Source: UTCHB3 sp964625575
GTDB lineage: Bacteria > Bacteroidota > Ignavibacteria > Ignavibacteriales > Ignavibacteriaceae
DNA: 64,000 bases
Assembly (NCBI GenBank): GCA_964625575.1
Contig: CAZVBQ010000008.1
Coordinates: 1 to 64,000 of the forward strand
Reading direction: 5' to 3'
Positions 1-6,993 of the stretch are shown here, one piece after another. The notes beneath the pieces were generated by a model, which was given only the letters and a program-made list of their open reading frames with translations, had not been told where the DNA came from and did not search any database. How positions within the stretch are numbered: the first letter of the stretch is position 1; every line of letters begins with the position of its first letter. Position numbers and translations under genes: made by a program.

Positions 1-97
1 CGGAGTCTCCGCTAAAGGGAAAATAACTCGCTTCGCTCAAACAGATTTTCCCTTTTTCGCTCCGATCGCCGGTAATTCTTGCTCGCGCTTTTTCTTA
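1..97 (-). repeat. Palindromic repeat element, copy 1 (truncated by window start)
   Basis: Read on the minus strand, this stretch matches 1322-1428 over about 90 nt with scattered mismatches. Shared parts are an AAAAGCGC-type end, GAATTACCGG, and a GGGAAAAT...ATTTTCCC hairpin enclosing GAGCGAAGCGAG. The two copies are in opposite orientation and flank the UbiA-type gene. This copy may continue beyond base 1. The palindromic ends suggest a REP- or MITE-like element; no transposase is nearby. Confidence 0.6.
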
Positions 98-366
98 GGC
101 CGCGCCCAGCAGGAGGTTTGTGCTGAAGTATTGATTTGATTGGGCTTTTGAATTGGGCAAGAATGTCACTATACTTTGTGGTGCATGCGTCCTCGCTTGC
201 GTTGCCCGTAGGGCAAGCCTCCGACTAAATTTGCACAACCCATTGGGAGATTTTTTAGATTTGGAAGGATTAACACGAAGTTCCCACTCCGCGGGAACAG
301 CCTTGATAAGGGTATGTATTAAATTTCGATCGATCGTTATTTCATTTTTTTTGAATTGGTGCTATC
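98..366. other. Non-coding stretch upstream of the UbiA-type gene
   Basis: I see no convincing gene here. A short open frame at 153-497 has no family features and runs into the UbiA-type gene in another frame. A hairpin GTTGCCC-GTA-GGGCAA lies at 201-216. The A/T-rich stretch at 330-360 just before the UbiA start could hold its promoter, but no clear -7 box is visible. Confidence 0.5.
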
Positions 367-981
367 ATGAACCTCCTCAAAGGCAGCCTTATTCTCATCC
401 GCCCGGATCTCTCGGTCGCGGCGGGGATATGCGTGGTGACCGGGTGGCTATCGCTCACCGCGGGTGCGGTTTTGGCGATTGTGGGAAATTTATATAATTG
501 GAAGTTTAAGAAAACGGGTTTGCCGGGGAATCTGATGGTCAGTTTTTCGGTGGGGATGACATTTGTTTACGGCGGCATAACTGTTGGAATGCCATTGGAG
601 AAAACAGTACTTTTCTTCGGACTCCTTGCCGCTATGCTCGATCTTGGCGAGGAGATTGCCGCTGACGCGATGGATATGAAGGGGGATAAAGAGATCAACT
701 CCAATTCCCTGGCGATAAAATTTGGCAGGGCAACCGCTCTGCGGATCAGTAGTTCCATTTTCGCGTTTGTTATGATGCTTACGATCATTCCGTTCATTCT
801 CCGATGGTTCGGGGTTGTGTATATCATTCCGTTTTTACTCATGGATGCCATTATCAGTTATTCCGACATTAACCTCTTAAAATCCAAGGGTGATGAGGGG
901 AGGGGATACATTAAATGGATATATAGATCATCCACCGCCGCGATATTTGCATTTTTGATCATGAAATTGTTGGGGGTGTGA
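367..981 (+). CDS. UbiA-family prenyltransferase, internally deleted, probably inactive
   Basis: The 204-residue hydrophobic protein resembles archaeal-type UbiA prenyltransferases (geranylgeranylglycerol-phosphate geranylgeranyltransferase group), membrane enzymes that transfer a prenyl chain using two Asp-rich motifs. The second motif is intact (DLGEEIAADAMDMKGD, residues 92-107), as is the preceding GLPGNLMVSFSVG block (51-63). The first motif, NDxxDxxxD, is absent: the N-terminal helix (residues 1-27) joins directly to the segment that normally lies about 70-80 residues further on. The frame stays open, so this looks like an in-frame internal deletion rather than an annotation artefact. 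The gene lies between two inverted repeat elements in a region without other genes. It is probably a decaying copy; a complete paralogue may exist elsewhere. The family call is firm, lack of activity is inferred. Confidence 0.72.
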   Translation: MNLLKGSLILIRPDLSVAAGICVVTGWLSLTAGAVLAIVGNLYNWKFKKTGLPGNLMVSFSVGMTFVYGGITVGMPLEKTVLFFGLLAAMLDLGEEIAADAMDMKGDKEINSNSLAIKFGRATALRISSSIFAFVMMLTIIPFILRWFGVVYIIPFLLMDAIISYSDINLLKSKGDEGRGYIKWIYRSSTAAIFAFLIMKLLGV

Positions 982-1001
982 ATAATTAGGATTGTTGAAC
1001 C

Positions 1002-1025
1002 GCAAAGTTCGCAAAGTTCGCAAAG
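1002..1025 (+). repeat. Tandem 9-mer GCAAAGTTC
   Basis: Two perfect copies of GCAAAGTTC (1002-1010, 1011-1019) and a partial third, about 20 nt after the stop of the UbiA-type gene. Function unknown. Confidence 0.7.
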
Positions 1026-1321
1026 CGGAGAATAGCATGCGGATGCACACGGATTTAATGGATTAACGCGGAGAGTACAGCCCGCGAAGCGAGGAGGCAG
1101 GCATTTTAGTGTTTCCCGTTTCAATCATACTGTCCCCCTGGCGGGGAACATTTTTTTAATTTGACCTCCCTCTATCTATACATAGCCCTTGACAGGGCTG
1201 GCCCCGATGGGCGGGGAATCGTCCGTAAAGTATACCACAAAGCATTAATAAGTCGTAGCCTTTCGTTTGCACAAAAAGCTCTATCCACGGGTAGAAATGT
1301 TTTTTGGGGGATGGCCTAATC

Positions 1322-1428
1322 AAAAGCGCATGAAGAATTACCGGAAGCCGGAGCGCGAATGGGAAAATCTGTTTGAGCGAAGCGAGTTATTTTCCCATTA
1401 GCGGAGGCGACGGGAATTCAGCGCTTTT
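1322..1428 (+). repeat. Palindromic repeat element, copy 2 (complete)
   Basis: A 107-nt unit with ends AAAAGCGC and GCGCTTTT, inner arms around GAATTACCGG and CGGGAATTC, and a central GGGAAAAT...ATTTTCCC stem. It matches the minus strand of 1-97. The nested palindrome could fold into a long cruciform or hairpin. It has no coding capacity, so any mobility would depend on an enzyme from elsewhere. Confidence 0.65.
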
Positions 1429-1626
1429 GGTTCAGCCATTTCCCCCTCGCTCCTTTAGCAAAGGAGAGAGGGGGGTAGGGGGGAGAGAGGTTTGAAAAAG
1501 AAAAGGCTTAATAAAGAAAAAGCCTAAAAAAGCCTACGGCACCCCTTGCGGGGCGCTGGTTTTTGATTAACATTATTTCTACCCACACATTGCCCCTTTC
1601 TGGGCATTTGGTTGTTTAAAACCAAA

Positions 1627-1650
1627 AACCGGTTACAAACGCAACCGGTT
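1627..1650 (-). terminator. Putative terminator of the alkA-to-rhodanese operon
   Basis: Two AACCGGTT octamers separated by 8 nt (1627-1634, 1643-1650) form a hairpin. On the minus strand it is followed by TTTTTGGTTTT, as in an intrinsic terminator. It lies about 70 nt beyond the rhodanese stop. Confidence 0.55.
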
Positions 1651-1690
1651 ATTGTTAAAAATCATACTTCATGCCGCCGAAGGCGGATCA

Positions 1691-1724
1691 TAACTAACCT
1701 CTCACCACTGACCTCTAACCACTA
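1691..1724 (-). repeat. Degenerate octamer repeat tract starting at a stop codon
   Basis: On the minus strand the tract reads as successive TAGTGGTT / AGAGGTCA / GTGGTGAG / AGGTTAG units. Its first TAG (1724-1722) is the stop codon of the rhodanese gene. Similar units follow stop codons at 30101 and 38749. Confidence 0.65.
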
Positions 1725-2144
1725 ATTCCCCGCGCTTCTCCAGGCTTTCATGCCACCTGTGACGTTAACGGCATTGAGGCCTTTATCGCGGAGGATGGTG
1801 GTGGCTTTGCCGGAGCGGTTACCCGAGCGGCAGATCACAGCAATCTCTTTGTTCTTGTATTTTTCGAGTTCGGTGTAGCGTGTGGATATTTCATCAACCG
1901 GGATGTTGATGATGCCGGGGATGGAGCCAAGCTCGCCTGTCAATTCGGCTACAGTTCTTACATCCACGAGTACCAGATTGGTATCTTTCGCGGCAAGTTT
2001 TTGCTTCAGTTCATCCACGGTCATGGTTGTTTTCGCGCTTTGAACATCTGTCGCGGGCTTTCCGCCGGTTCCGTTATCCTGGGCATTGCAGCCAGTGATG
2101 GATAGAACGAAAAAGAGGAGCGGAAGAAATGTTTTGTATCTCAT
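1722..2144 (-). CDS. Rhodanese-domain lipoprotein
   Basis: The 140-residue protein has a lipoprotein signal (hydrophobic residues 4-16, lipobox SITGC with Cys19) and one rhodanese domain (about 42-138). The active-site loop CRSGNR starts at Cys105, and the DVR motif at 61-63 is typical. Rhodaneses carry sulfur as a cysteine persulfide; here the domain would sit in the periplasm, membrane-anchored. It is the last gene of a minus-strand cluster with FmdB, anti-sigma, sigma and AlkA genes, 19 nt after FmdB. The substrate is unknown. The stop codon belongs to an octamer repeat tract. Confidence 0.88.
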   Translation of the reverse strand: MRYKTFLPLLFFVLSITGCNAQDNGTGGKPATDVQSAKTTMTVDELKQKLAAKDTNLVLVDVRTVAELTGELGSIPGIINIPVDEISTRYTELEKYKNKEIAVICRSGNRSGKATTILRDKGLNAVNVTGGMKAWRSAGN

Positions 2145-2163
2145 TTATGTACCTGTATTTTTA

Positions 2164-2409
2164 TTAATTCAGACCGCAAGAGCCGCCACCGCAGCAGCTT
2201 CCGGTATCACAGGAAGGCGCTGAGTCGTAGGCGGGACTCGTCTTTGATGAAAAACCTCCTATCACATTGGGGGCGAAGGTTGACATCAGTTTTTTAATGT
2301 TTGCAGAGTTACACTTCGGACAGCTTACATCCTCGATCTTTGTGACCGAACGGTGAAGTATCTCAAAACGATGGTCGCAATCTGTGCATTTGTACTCATA
2401 AATTGGCAT
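2164..2409 (-). CDS. FmdB-family zinc ribbon protein
   Basis: The 81-residue protein starts MPIYEYKCTDC and has a CxxC...CxxC zinc ribbon (Cys8, Cys11, Cys30, Cys33), the hallmark of the FmdB / putative regulatory protein family. The tail is rich in Cys and Gly (GSCCGGGSCG), common in this family. The biochemical role is not established; members have been called transcriptional regulators. It lies 11 nt after the anti-sigma gene on the same strand and is probably cotranscribed with it. Confidence 0.88.
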   Translation of the reverse strand: MPIYEYKCTDCDHRFEILHRSVTKIEDVSCPKCNSANIKKLMSTFAPNVIGGFSSKTSPAYDSAPSCDTGSCCGGGSCGLN

Positions 2410-2420
2410 TTTTAACTCCT

Positions 2421-2657
2421 TTATTGTTCAAGATCAAGTTTTTTCAAAAGGTTTGAGTGGATCTCGTCGCTGAAACCGGGGTCATACTCGCGGTACCATT
2501 CGATAATGCACTCGATAGAGGAATTGTAGTCGCGGCAGGCATCACAGCTTTCGATGTGGTGCTTTATGGCGCGGCACCTCTCCGAGTCGATATTCTCATT
2601 CAGATTTTCGCAGATGTAAACCATTACATCCTTGCAGTTGACATTTTCAAATTTCAT
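2421..2657 (-). CDS. Zinc-finger anti-sigma factor (zf-HC2 type)
   Basis: This 78-residue soluble protein has the H-x3-C-x2-C core of the anti-sigma zinc finger (His34, Cys38, Cys41) with further Cys at 8, 16, 28 and 50. There is no membrane segment, so it is the short cytoplasmic type, similar in layout to redox-responsive ZAS proteins. Its start overlaps the sigma gene stop by 4 nt (ATGA), implying coupled translation with its partner. By analogy it would bind and hold the ECF sigma factor until a thiol or metal signal releases it; that specific signal is inferred. Confidence 0.82.
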   Translation of the reverse strand: MKFENVNCKDVMVYICENLNENIDSERCRAIKHHIESCDACRDYNSSIECIIEWYREYDPGFSDEIHSNLLKKLDLEQ

Positions 2658-3214
2658 CTCTGAAATTCCTTTGAAATCTCATTTCTTAAAAAAGCGCGTG
2701 CCCTGTGAAGGCGTGATTTTACCGCGGGAACCGAAAGCCCCGTGATACCGGCGGTCTCTTCAGTCGAGAGTTGCTGCACATCCCGCAGGGTGAAAACAAT
2801 TCTGTACTCGGGAGCCAGTTTGGCGATCGACCTGTCGAGTATCTCTCTGAGTTCCTGGTTTTCAACCGACTTGTACGGAATTGTCGACCAGTCGGCTGCA
2901 TGTTTGTCATTAAATAGTTCTTCATCGTCCCCGGGCTCAACGAAGAGGTGGTTCTTGGCCTTGCGAGCAGACATGAGGCAGTGGTTAACGGAAATCCTGT
3001 AAAGCCAGGTTGAGAGTTTGGAATTTCCGTCGAACCCCTTCAGCGATTTAAGCATGCTCAGGAAGGTTTCCTGCATCACGTTTTCCGCTTTCTCGCGGTT
3101 ACGGCAGATCTTGAACGCGAAACTGAAGAGGGTCTTCTCGTGCATTTTTACGAGGTCTCTCAGCGCGTCCCTGTCGCCGGCCTTCGCGAGTTCTACTAAT
3201 TTTTCTTCTGTCAT
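2654..3214 (-). CDS. ECF-family RNA polymerase sigma factor
   Basis: The 186-residue protein has sigma region 2 (about 8-75, with NVMQETFLSMLKSLKGFDG and the STWLYRISVNHCL block) and region 4 (about 125-180, with a helix-turn-helix around LSTEETAGITGLSVPAVKSRLHRAR). I chose the ATG at 3214 (MTEEKLVELAKAGD); longer readings run into the upstream glycosylase gene and lack family similarity. ATCCGGA precedes this start. The anti-sigma gene follows with a 4-nt overlap. Neighbours suggest a stress regulon linked to alkylation damage or sulfur/redox chemistry, which is inference. Confidence 0.92.
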   Translation of the reverse strand: MTEEKLVELAKAGDRDALRDLVKMHEKTLFSFAFKICRNREKAENVMQETFLSMLKSLKGFDGNSKLSTWLYRISVNHCLMSARKAKNHLFVEPGDDEELFNDKHAADWSTIPYKSVENQELREILDRSIAKLAPEYRIVFTLRDVQQLSTEETAGITGLSVPAVKSRLHRARAFLRNEISKEFQR

Positions 3215-3239
3215 TAGATGATCCGGATGTAAAAAAGAT

Positions 3240-3875
3240 TCAATAAATGGGTGATCCGTCCCCGGGAGTATCAATACTCTTCCAAAGGTAATAACAAGCG
3301 ATGGTGTTGTAAGGTGCCCAGTTGCCCCTTTCAGATATCTCGCTGAGCTTCTTGGCATCGGGCATTTCGGGGAGTTCATAGTTAACCATCACGGCGCGTT
3401 TTATGCCGAGGTCGCCCACGGGAAGGATGTTGGGTCTGACGAGGGTAAACATAAGGAACATGTGCGCGGTCCACTCGCCGACACCTTTGATCTTCACCAA
3501 TTCCCTGATTATCTCTTCATCTGACATATTGGGGAATTTGTGGAAGTGTACCTCCTCTTTCAGAAACGCATCCGCGATCGCCTTGACGTACCTTACCTTC
3601 GCGTTCGAGAGGCCGAGCGCTCTAATTTCGTCATGCCCGGTATCAAGGATCATCTGAAGATCAGGGTCGTCGCCGAATTTGGCGAGGAACCTTTGTTCTA
3701 TCTTCCAGGCTGCCTTTATCGAAAGTTGCTGGTTCAGTATCGCTGTTATCAGGTCTTTTGCGTAATGAGGTCTCTCCTCATAACTGAACGGTGGAATCTT
3801 TTCAGTTAAAGGTTTAAGAACGGGATCATTTTTAGCAAGGTGAGCGATACCTTTTGTTATTTCTTTTCGATCCAT
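3240..3875 (-). CDS. DNA-3-methyladenine glycosylase, HhH-GPD family (AlkA-like)
   Basis: This 211-residue protein removes alkylated bases in base excision repair. It shows the helix-hairpin-helix IKGVGEWTAHM followed by PVGDLGIKRA, whose Asp is the expected catalytic residue, and the QQLSIKAA motif typical of AlkA-type enzymes. It lacks the N-terminal domain of E. coli AlkA. The start at 3875 (MDRKEITKG) is preferred over the upstream ATG at 3941, which would overlap the divergent kinase-like gene at 3926. It is the first gene of the minus-strand cluster, 25 nt before the sigma factor. Confidence 0.88.
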   Translation of the reverse strand: MDRKEITKGIAHLAKNDPVLKPLTEKIPPFSYEERPHYAKDLITAILNQQLSIKAAWKIEQRFLAKFGDDPDLQMILDTGHDEIRALGLSNAKVRYVKAIADAFLKEEVHFHKFPNMSDEEIIRELVKIKGVGEWTAHMFLMFTLVRPNILPVGDLGIKRAVMVNYELPEMPDAKKLSEISERGNWAPYNTIACYYLWKSIDTPGDGSPIY

Positions 3876-3925
3876 TATGTTAACTTGCCTGTCTATATTT
3901 CGAAATTTTCGTCCCCGAAAGTTAA

Positions 3926-6064
3926 ATGTTAACAACGTCAAAATTAGTTGAAAAATTAAAGACGAATTTCTTCTTCAAGAAAGCTCCCGAAGAAGCCGCG
4001 GGAATCGCCGGATTGCGTTCTCAGGTGAAGGAGATTGCCGAAGGTGAGATCATTTATCAGACGGGTGAACGTGCCACGCATGTTTATCTTATTCTTTACG
4101 GACTTGTCAAGATCAAGATCAAAACCCGGCAGGGGGCGAAGATAATAAACAAAGCCGCGGGTGATTTTTTTGGCGAAAGGGAAGTGCTGGAGGGTCTCGA
4201 GCGGAGTTCCACGGCAATAGCGGAGATAGGCTCGGAATTGCTGCTGATTCCGGCTTCGCGTTTCTTCGGTCTGGTCTATAACAACGGCGAGATCAAGACG
4301 AATGTAAAGATAAATCTCGCGAGGACTTACGACCTCAGCAAAGAAGGCGCGGAGGTGATTCTTCATGACGCGGAACCAGGATCTGCCGGACAGTTGATCA
4401 GTCAGCAGGTTGAAATGGCAGCCGTGGAGGAGGAAGAATTTGAGGAACAGGAGGAGTTGGAGGTTCAGCATGACGTTCCGGCACCACCACGTCCCGTGAC
4501 ACCCCGTCAGTCGCATGAACTTCCGGATGACGAACCTGATGAGGAACTCGAGCCCGAAGAAGAAATTGAATCAGAAGAAGACCTCGAGCCTGAAGAAGAT
4601 ACAGAACTTGAGGAAGACCTTGAGCTCGAAGAAGATATTGAATTGGAAGAGGATCTCGAATCTGTTGAAGATTTCGAACCCTCTGAGCCGGAAACGGGTG
4701 ATGAACTTCCGGACGCGGATATTGAACCGGAGGAGTTGGATCTCCGGGATGAACTCTCCGAAGAGGAGACCGAACCGGATGAATTGGATATTTGGAGCGA
4801 TACTCCGGTAGAGGAGTCCGTTGAATCAGCCGGTGACATTGAGGAAGAAGATTTCTCTTACACCATCCCTGACGAAGAAGATTACAGCCTCGATACTGAG
4901 GAACCCCAATCCGCCGCAGGTGGACCAAACCCCGAACAACCCGGCCTCCTCAAACTGATTGTATCGATCTGCGGTGCTGAAAGGCCCGTTGACATCTATG
5001 ACGCGTTGAAGAACGATCTTCCGCAGATGGTGGGTGCTCGCGAGTTTGTGATGTTCGTGTTTGACGGTGGATTTCTGACCGCGGTGGGCGGCCGGAAAGA
5101 GTCTGAAACAAATTTCGCGGTAAGGGAGAAGATAGCTTACGAGCTTATTACAATGAAGGAGCCCGTTACCCTGTTCGATCTCGATGGTTCGGGCATGATA
5201 GAAGGACTCGAAAATATTGATCAGAGGGATATTCCCTCATCGCTTTTATATTACCCGTTAACCGGACCGGCTCAACGGGTAACGGGGTGCTTTATTTTTT
5301 TCTCTTCTGTTAACGGAAGATTCTCATCTTCGGATGTGATGGTTTTATCCGACCTTATGAAGGCCGCTTCCGGAATTCTTGAGAAGGTTACTGCCGGAAA
5401 GACCTCAATCACAGCAAAGTATGAAGACCTTCAGAAGTACACCGCCTTTTTCGGCTCGGAGATAAAAATGGCGGTGGAGACAATTCTTTCCGTCAGTGAA
5501 ACCCTCGACCGGGGGAAACTCTCAGAGAAGGTGAGATTCGGATTTGATATTATCAGGGAGAGGGCATCGGGTCTTAAGGGATTCCTCGACTCGATCCAGT
5601 TCTTCGTGGGTAAAATATCAGGTTTTACGAAGCAGCCTTACTTGGTAAGCGAACTGCTTGACGACTTTTTAGTGAAAATATCGGAACCCGCGAAACAGCG
5701 CGAGGTCACACTTCTGCGGAAATATCAGGCGGATATGGTGATGTTCTTCAACCGTGAGCTTTTCATTCACGCCCTCTCGCTAATAACGCAAAACTCTTTT
5801 GATGCCATGCCGGAGGGTGGAAAGGTGTACTTCTCCACTTCCGCCAATGAGTCGAATATCCTTATCTCGATAAGGGATACCGGTCCCGGGATACACTTCG
5901 ATATCCGTGACAAGATATTTGAACCGTTTTTCACATTTGGAAAAACAGGGGTGGGGCTCGGTCTACCGATCGCCAACAAAATTATTAAAGAACATGGAGG
6001 TTACATCTACCTCGAATCATCCAGAAACCAAGGAACAGAAATAATAATAGCCTTACCCGTATGA
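3926..6064 (+). CDS. Cyclic-nucleotide-binding, GAF-like, kinase-type ATPase protein without phospho-acceptor His
   Basis: The 712-residue protein has an N-terminal cyclic-nucleotide-binding fold (about 15-125, with GDFFGEREVLEG), an acidic linker (about 165-330) containing a five-residue ELEED-type repeat, a GAF-like region (about 345-485) and a C-terminal histidine-kinase unit. The ATPase part is well formed: N box around Asn623, G1 DTGPG (651-655), G2 GVGLGL (675-680). In the DHp helix the expected SHEIKNPL reads GSEIKMAV, so Ser511 stands in place of the phosphorylated His. It may act as an ATP-binding sensor or partner rather than an autokinase. There is no signal peptide. Its stop overlaps the MiaA-like start by 4 nt. 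Domain calls are firm; loss of kinase activity is inferred. Confidence 0.8.
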   Translation: MLTTSKLVEKLKTNFFFKKAPEEAAGIAGLRSQVKEIAEGEIIYQTGERATHVYLILYGLVKIKIKTRQGAKIINKAAGDFFGEREVLEGLERSSTAIAEIGSELLLIPASRFFGLVYNNGEIKTNVKINLARTYDLSKEGAEVILHDAEPGSAGQLISQQVEMAAVEEEEFEEQEELEVQHDVPAPPRPVTPRQSHELPDDEPDEELEPEEEIESEEDLEPEEDTELEEDLELEEDIELEEDLESVEDFEPSEPETGDELPDADIEPEELDLRDELSEEETEPDELDIWSDTPVEESVESAGDIEEEDFSYTIPDEEDYSLDTEEPQSAAGGPNPEQPGLLKLIVSICGAERPVDIYDALKNDLPQMVGAREFVMFVFDGGFLTAVGGRKESETNFAVREKIAYELITMKEPVTLFDLDGSGMIEGLENIDQRDIPSSLLYYPLTGPAQRVTGCFIFFSSVNGRFSSSDVMVLSDLMKAASGILEKVTAGKTSITAKYEDLQKYTAFFGSEIKMAVETILSVSETLDRGKLSEKVRFGFDIIRERASGLKGFLDSIQFFVGKISGFTKQPYLVSELLDDFLVKISEPAKQREVTLLRKYQADMVMFFNRELFIHALSLITQNSFDAMPEGGKVYFSTSANESNILISIRDTGPGIHFDIRDKIFEPFFTFGKTGVGLGLPIANKIIKEHGGYIYLESSRNQGTEIIIALPV
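4520..4700 (+). repeat. In-gene 15-nt-periodic repeat encoding Glu-rich pentapeptides
   Basis: Successive codons for (E/D)LE(L/P)EED-like units (residues about 205-250 of the kinase-like protein) repeat with a 15-nt period and synonymous drift. This is the most regular part of the longer acidic linker. It should be a flexible, strongly negative spacer, and length variation between strains is likely. Confidence 0.6.
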
Positions 6065-6993
6065 ATTATGACTATATAGCAGTAATCGGGGCTACCGCGA
6101 CAGGAAAGACAAACCTTGCCGTGAAGATAGCCCAAATGGTCGATGGAGAGATTGTCTCTGCCGACTCAAGACAGGTGTACAGAGGAATGGATATCGGCAC
6201 CGGGAAAGACCTTGATGCCTATAATACAAGGAAGGGGAAAATTCCATATCATCTGATCGACATCCTTGACCCCCGAGAGGACTACAGCGTGTTCCGCTTC
6301 CTCGAGGATTTCTACAACAGTTACGACGACATCAAAGCCCGCGGTAAAGTACCCGTACTCTGCGGAGGAAGTCACCTTTACTACACGGCCCTCTTCATGC
6401 GCTATCCCATGGCGAAAGTTGAAGACCTTGAAGCGAAAACAGAGGCGATGATGGAGTCTGATCATCAGGAAATGATTGCTGAACTGAAGAAACTTAACCC
6501 GCTTCTGCACAACCGTACCGATCTTGAAGACAAGATGAAAACCGCGAAGGCCCTCGTAATTGCACGTGAGAGCTCTGAAGTTGAAAAGCAGAACGGACTC
6601 GTCCATCCGCCCGTTGAGTTGAAACCCCTCGTGATCGCCACCCAGGTATCACGTGAAGAGTATTACAAAAGGATCCGTCTACGTTTGGCTGAAAGACTCC
6701 GTAACGGACTCGTGGATGAGGTGCGGAACCTGATGAACTCGGGTATCAACCATGAACGTCTCGACTATTTCGGTCTCGAGTACAAGTATGCCGGGAAATA
6801 TCTTCGTTCCGAGCTCTCGAAGAACGATATGATCCAGAAAATGATCTCCGCGATAAACGACTACGCGAAGAAACAGATGACCGGTATCTCAAAAATTGAC
6901 AAGCACTACATCAACGTTAATTGGATACCACCCGAGGATATAGCCACAACAAAAGCGCTTCTTGAAGAATCGGGTTTCGCGATAGTTGAGTAA
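6061..6993 (+). CDS. MiaA-like tRNA dimethylallyltransferase family protein (divergent)
   Basis: MiaA adds dimethylallyl to A37 of tRNAs reading U-starting codons. The 310-residue protein has the P-loop GATATGKT (10-17), the DSRQVYRGMDIGTGK block (35-49) and the general MiaA length. It departs from typical MiaA at conserved sites: the GGTxLY motif reads GGSHLYY, the RALE motif is KALV, and the usual KRQxTWxR ending reads KKQMTGI. It may therefore be a second, divergent MiaA-like paralogue with a changed substrate. It overlaps the upstream kinase-like gene by 4 nt and the downstream glycosyltransferase by 8 nt, an odd context for tRNA modification. Family membership is confident, activity is not. 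Confidence 0.75.
   Translation: MNYDYIAVIGATATGKTNLAVKIAQMVDGEIVSADSRQVYRGMDIGTGKDLDAYNTRKGKIPYHLIDILDPREDYSVFRFLEDFYNSYDDIKARGKVPVLCGGSHLYYTALFMRYPMAKVEDLEAKTEAMMESDHQEMIAELKKLNPLLHNRTDLEDKMKTAKALVIARESSEVEKQNGLVHPPVELKPLVIATQVSREEYYKRIRLRLAERLRNGLVDEVRNLMNSGINHERLDYFGLEYKYAGKYLRSELSKNDMIQKMISAINDYAKKQMTGISKIDKHYINVNWIPPEDIATTKALLEESGFAIVE

Larger units (their letters stand above)
982..1721. other. Long intergenic region packed with short repeats and hairpins
   Basis: No gene is supported here. Contents in order: a tandem 9-mer GCAAAGTTC at 1002-1025; a C/G-rich stretch with CCCC...GGGG pairs around 1133-1215; a palindromic element at 1322-1428; a hairpin built on CTCCTTT-AGC-AAAGGAG at 1443-1473; AGGCTT...AAGCCT and CACCCC-TTGC-GGGG hairpins at about 1508-1556; an AACCGGTT hairpin at 1627-1650 that suits a minus-strand terminator; a CCGCC-GAA-GGCGG hairpin at 1674-1686; and an octamer repeat tract at 1691-1724 ending in the rhodanese stop codon. 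It looks like a site where small repeat elements have accumulated. Confidence 0.6.

Noticed and set aside
153..497. Small open frame before the UbiA-type gene
   Set aside because: There is no family pattern, the composition is mixed and it overlaps the UbiA frame.
1..1721. Insertion sequence or prophage remnant
   Set aside because: No transposase, integrase or phage-like frame is found; only short palindromic repeats are visible.
4398..4928. Antisense open frames opposite the acidic linker, including a Ser-rich one
   Set aside because: The Ser/Arg-rich composition is a by-product of the GAA/GAG repeat read on the other strand.
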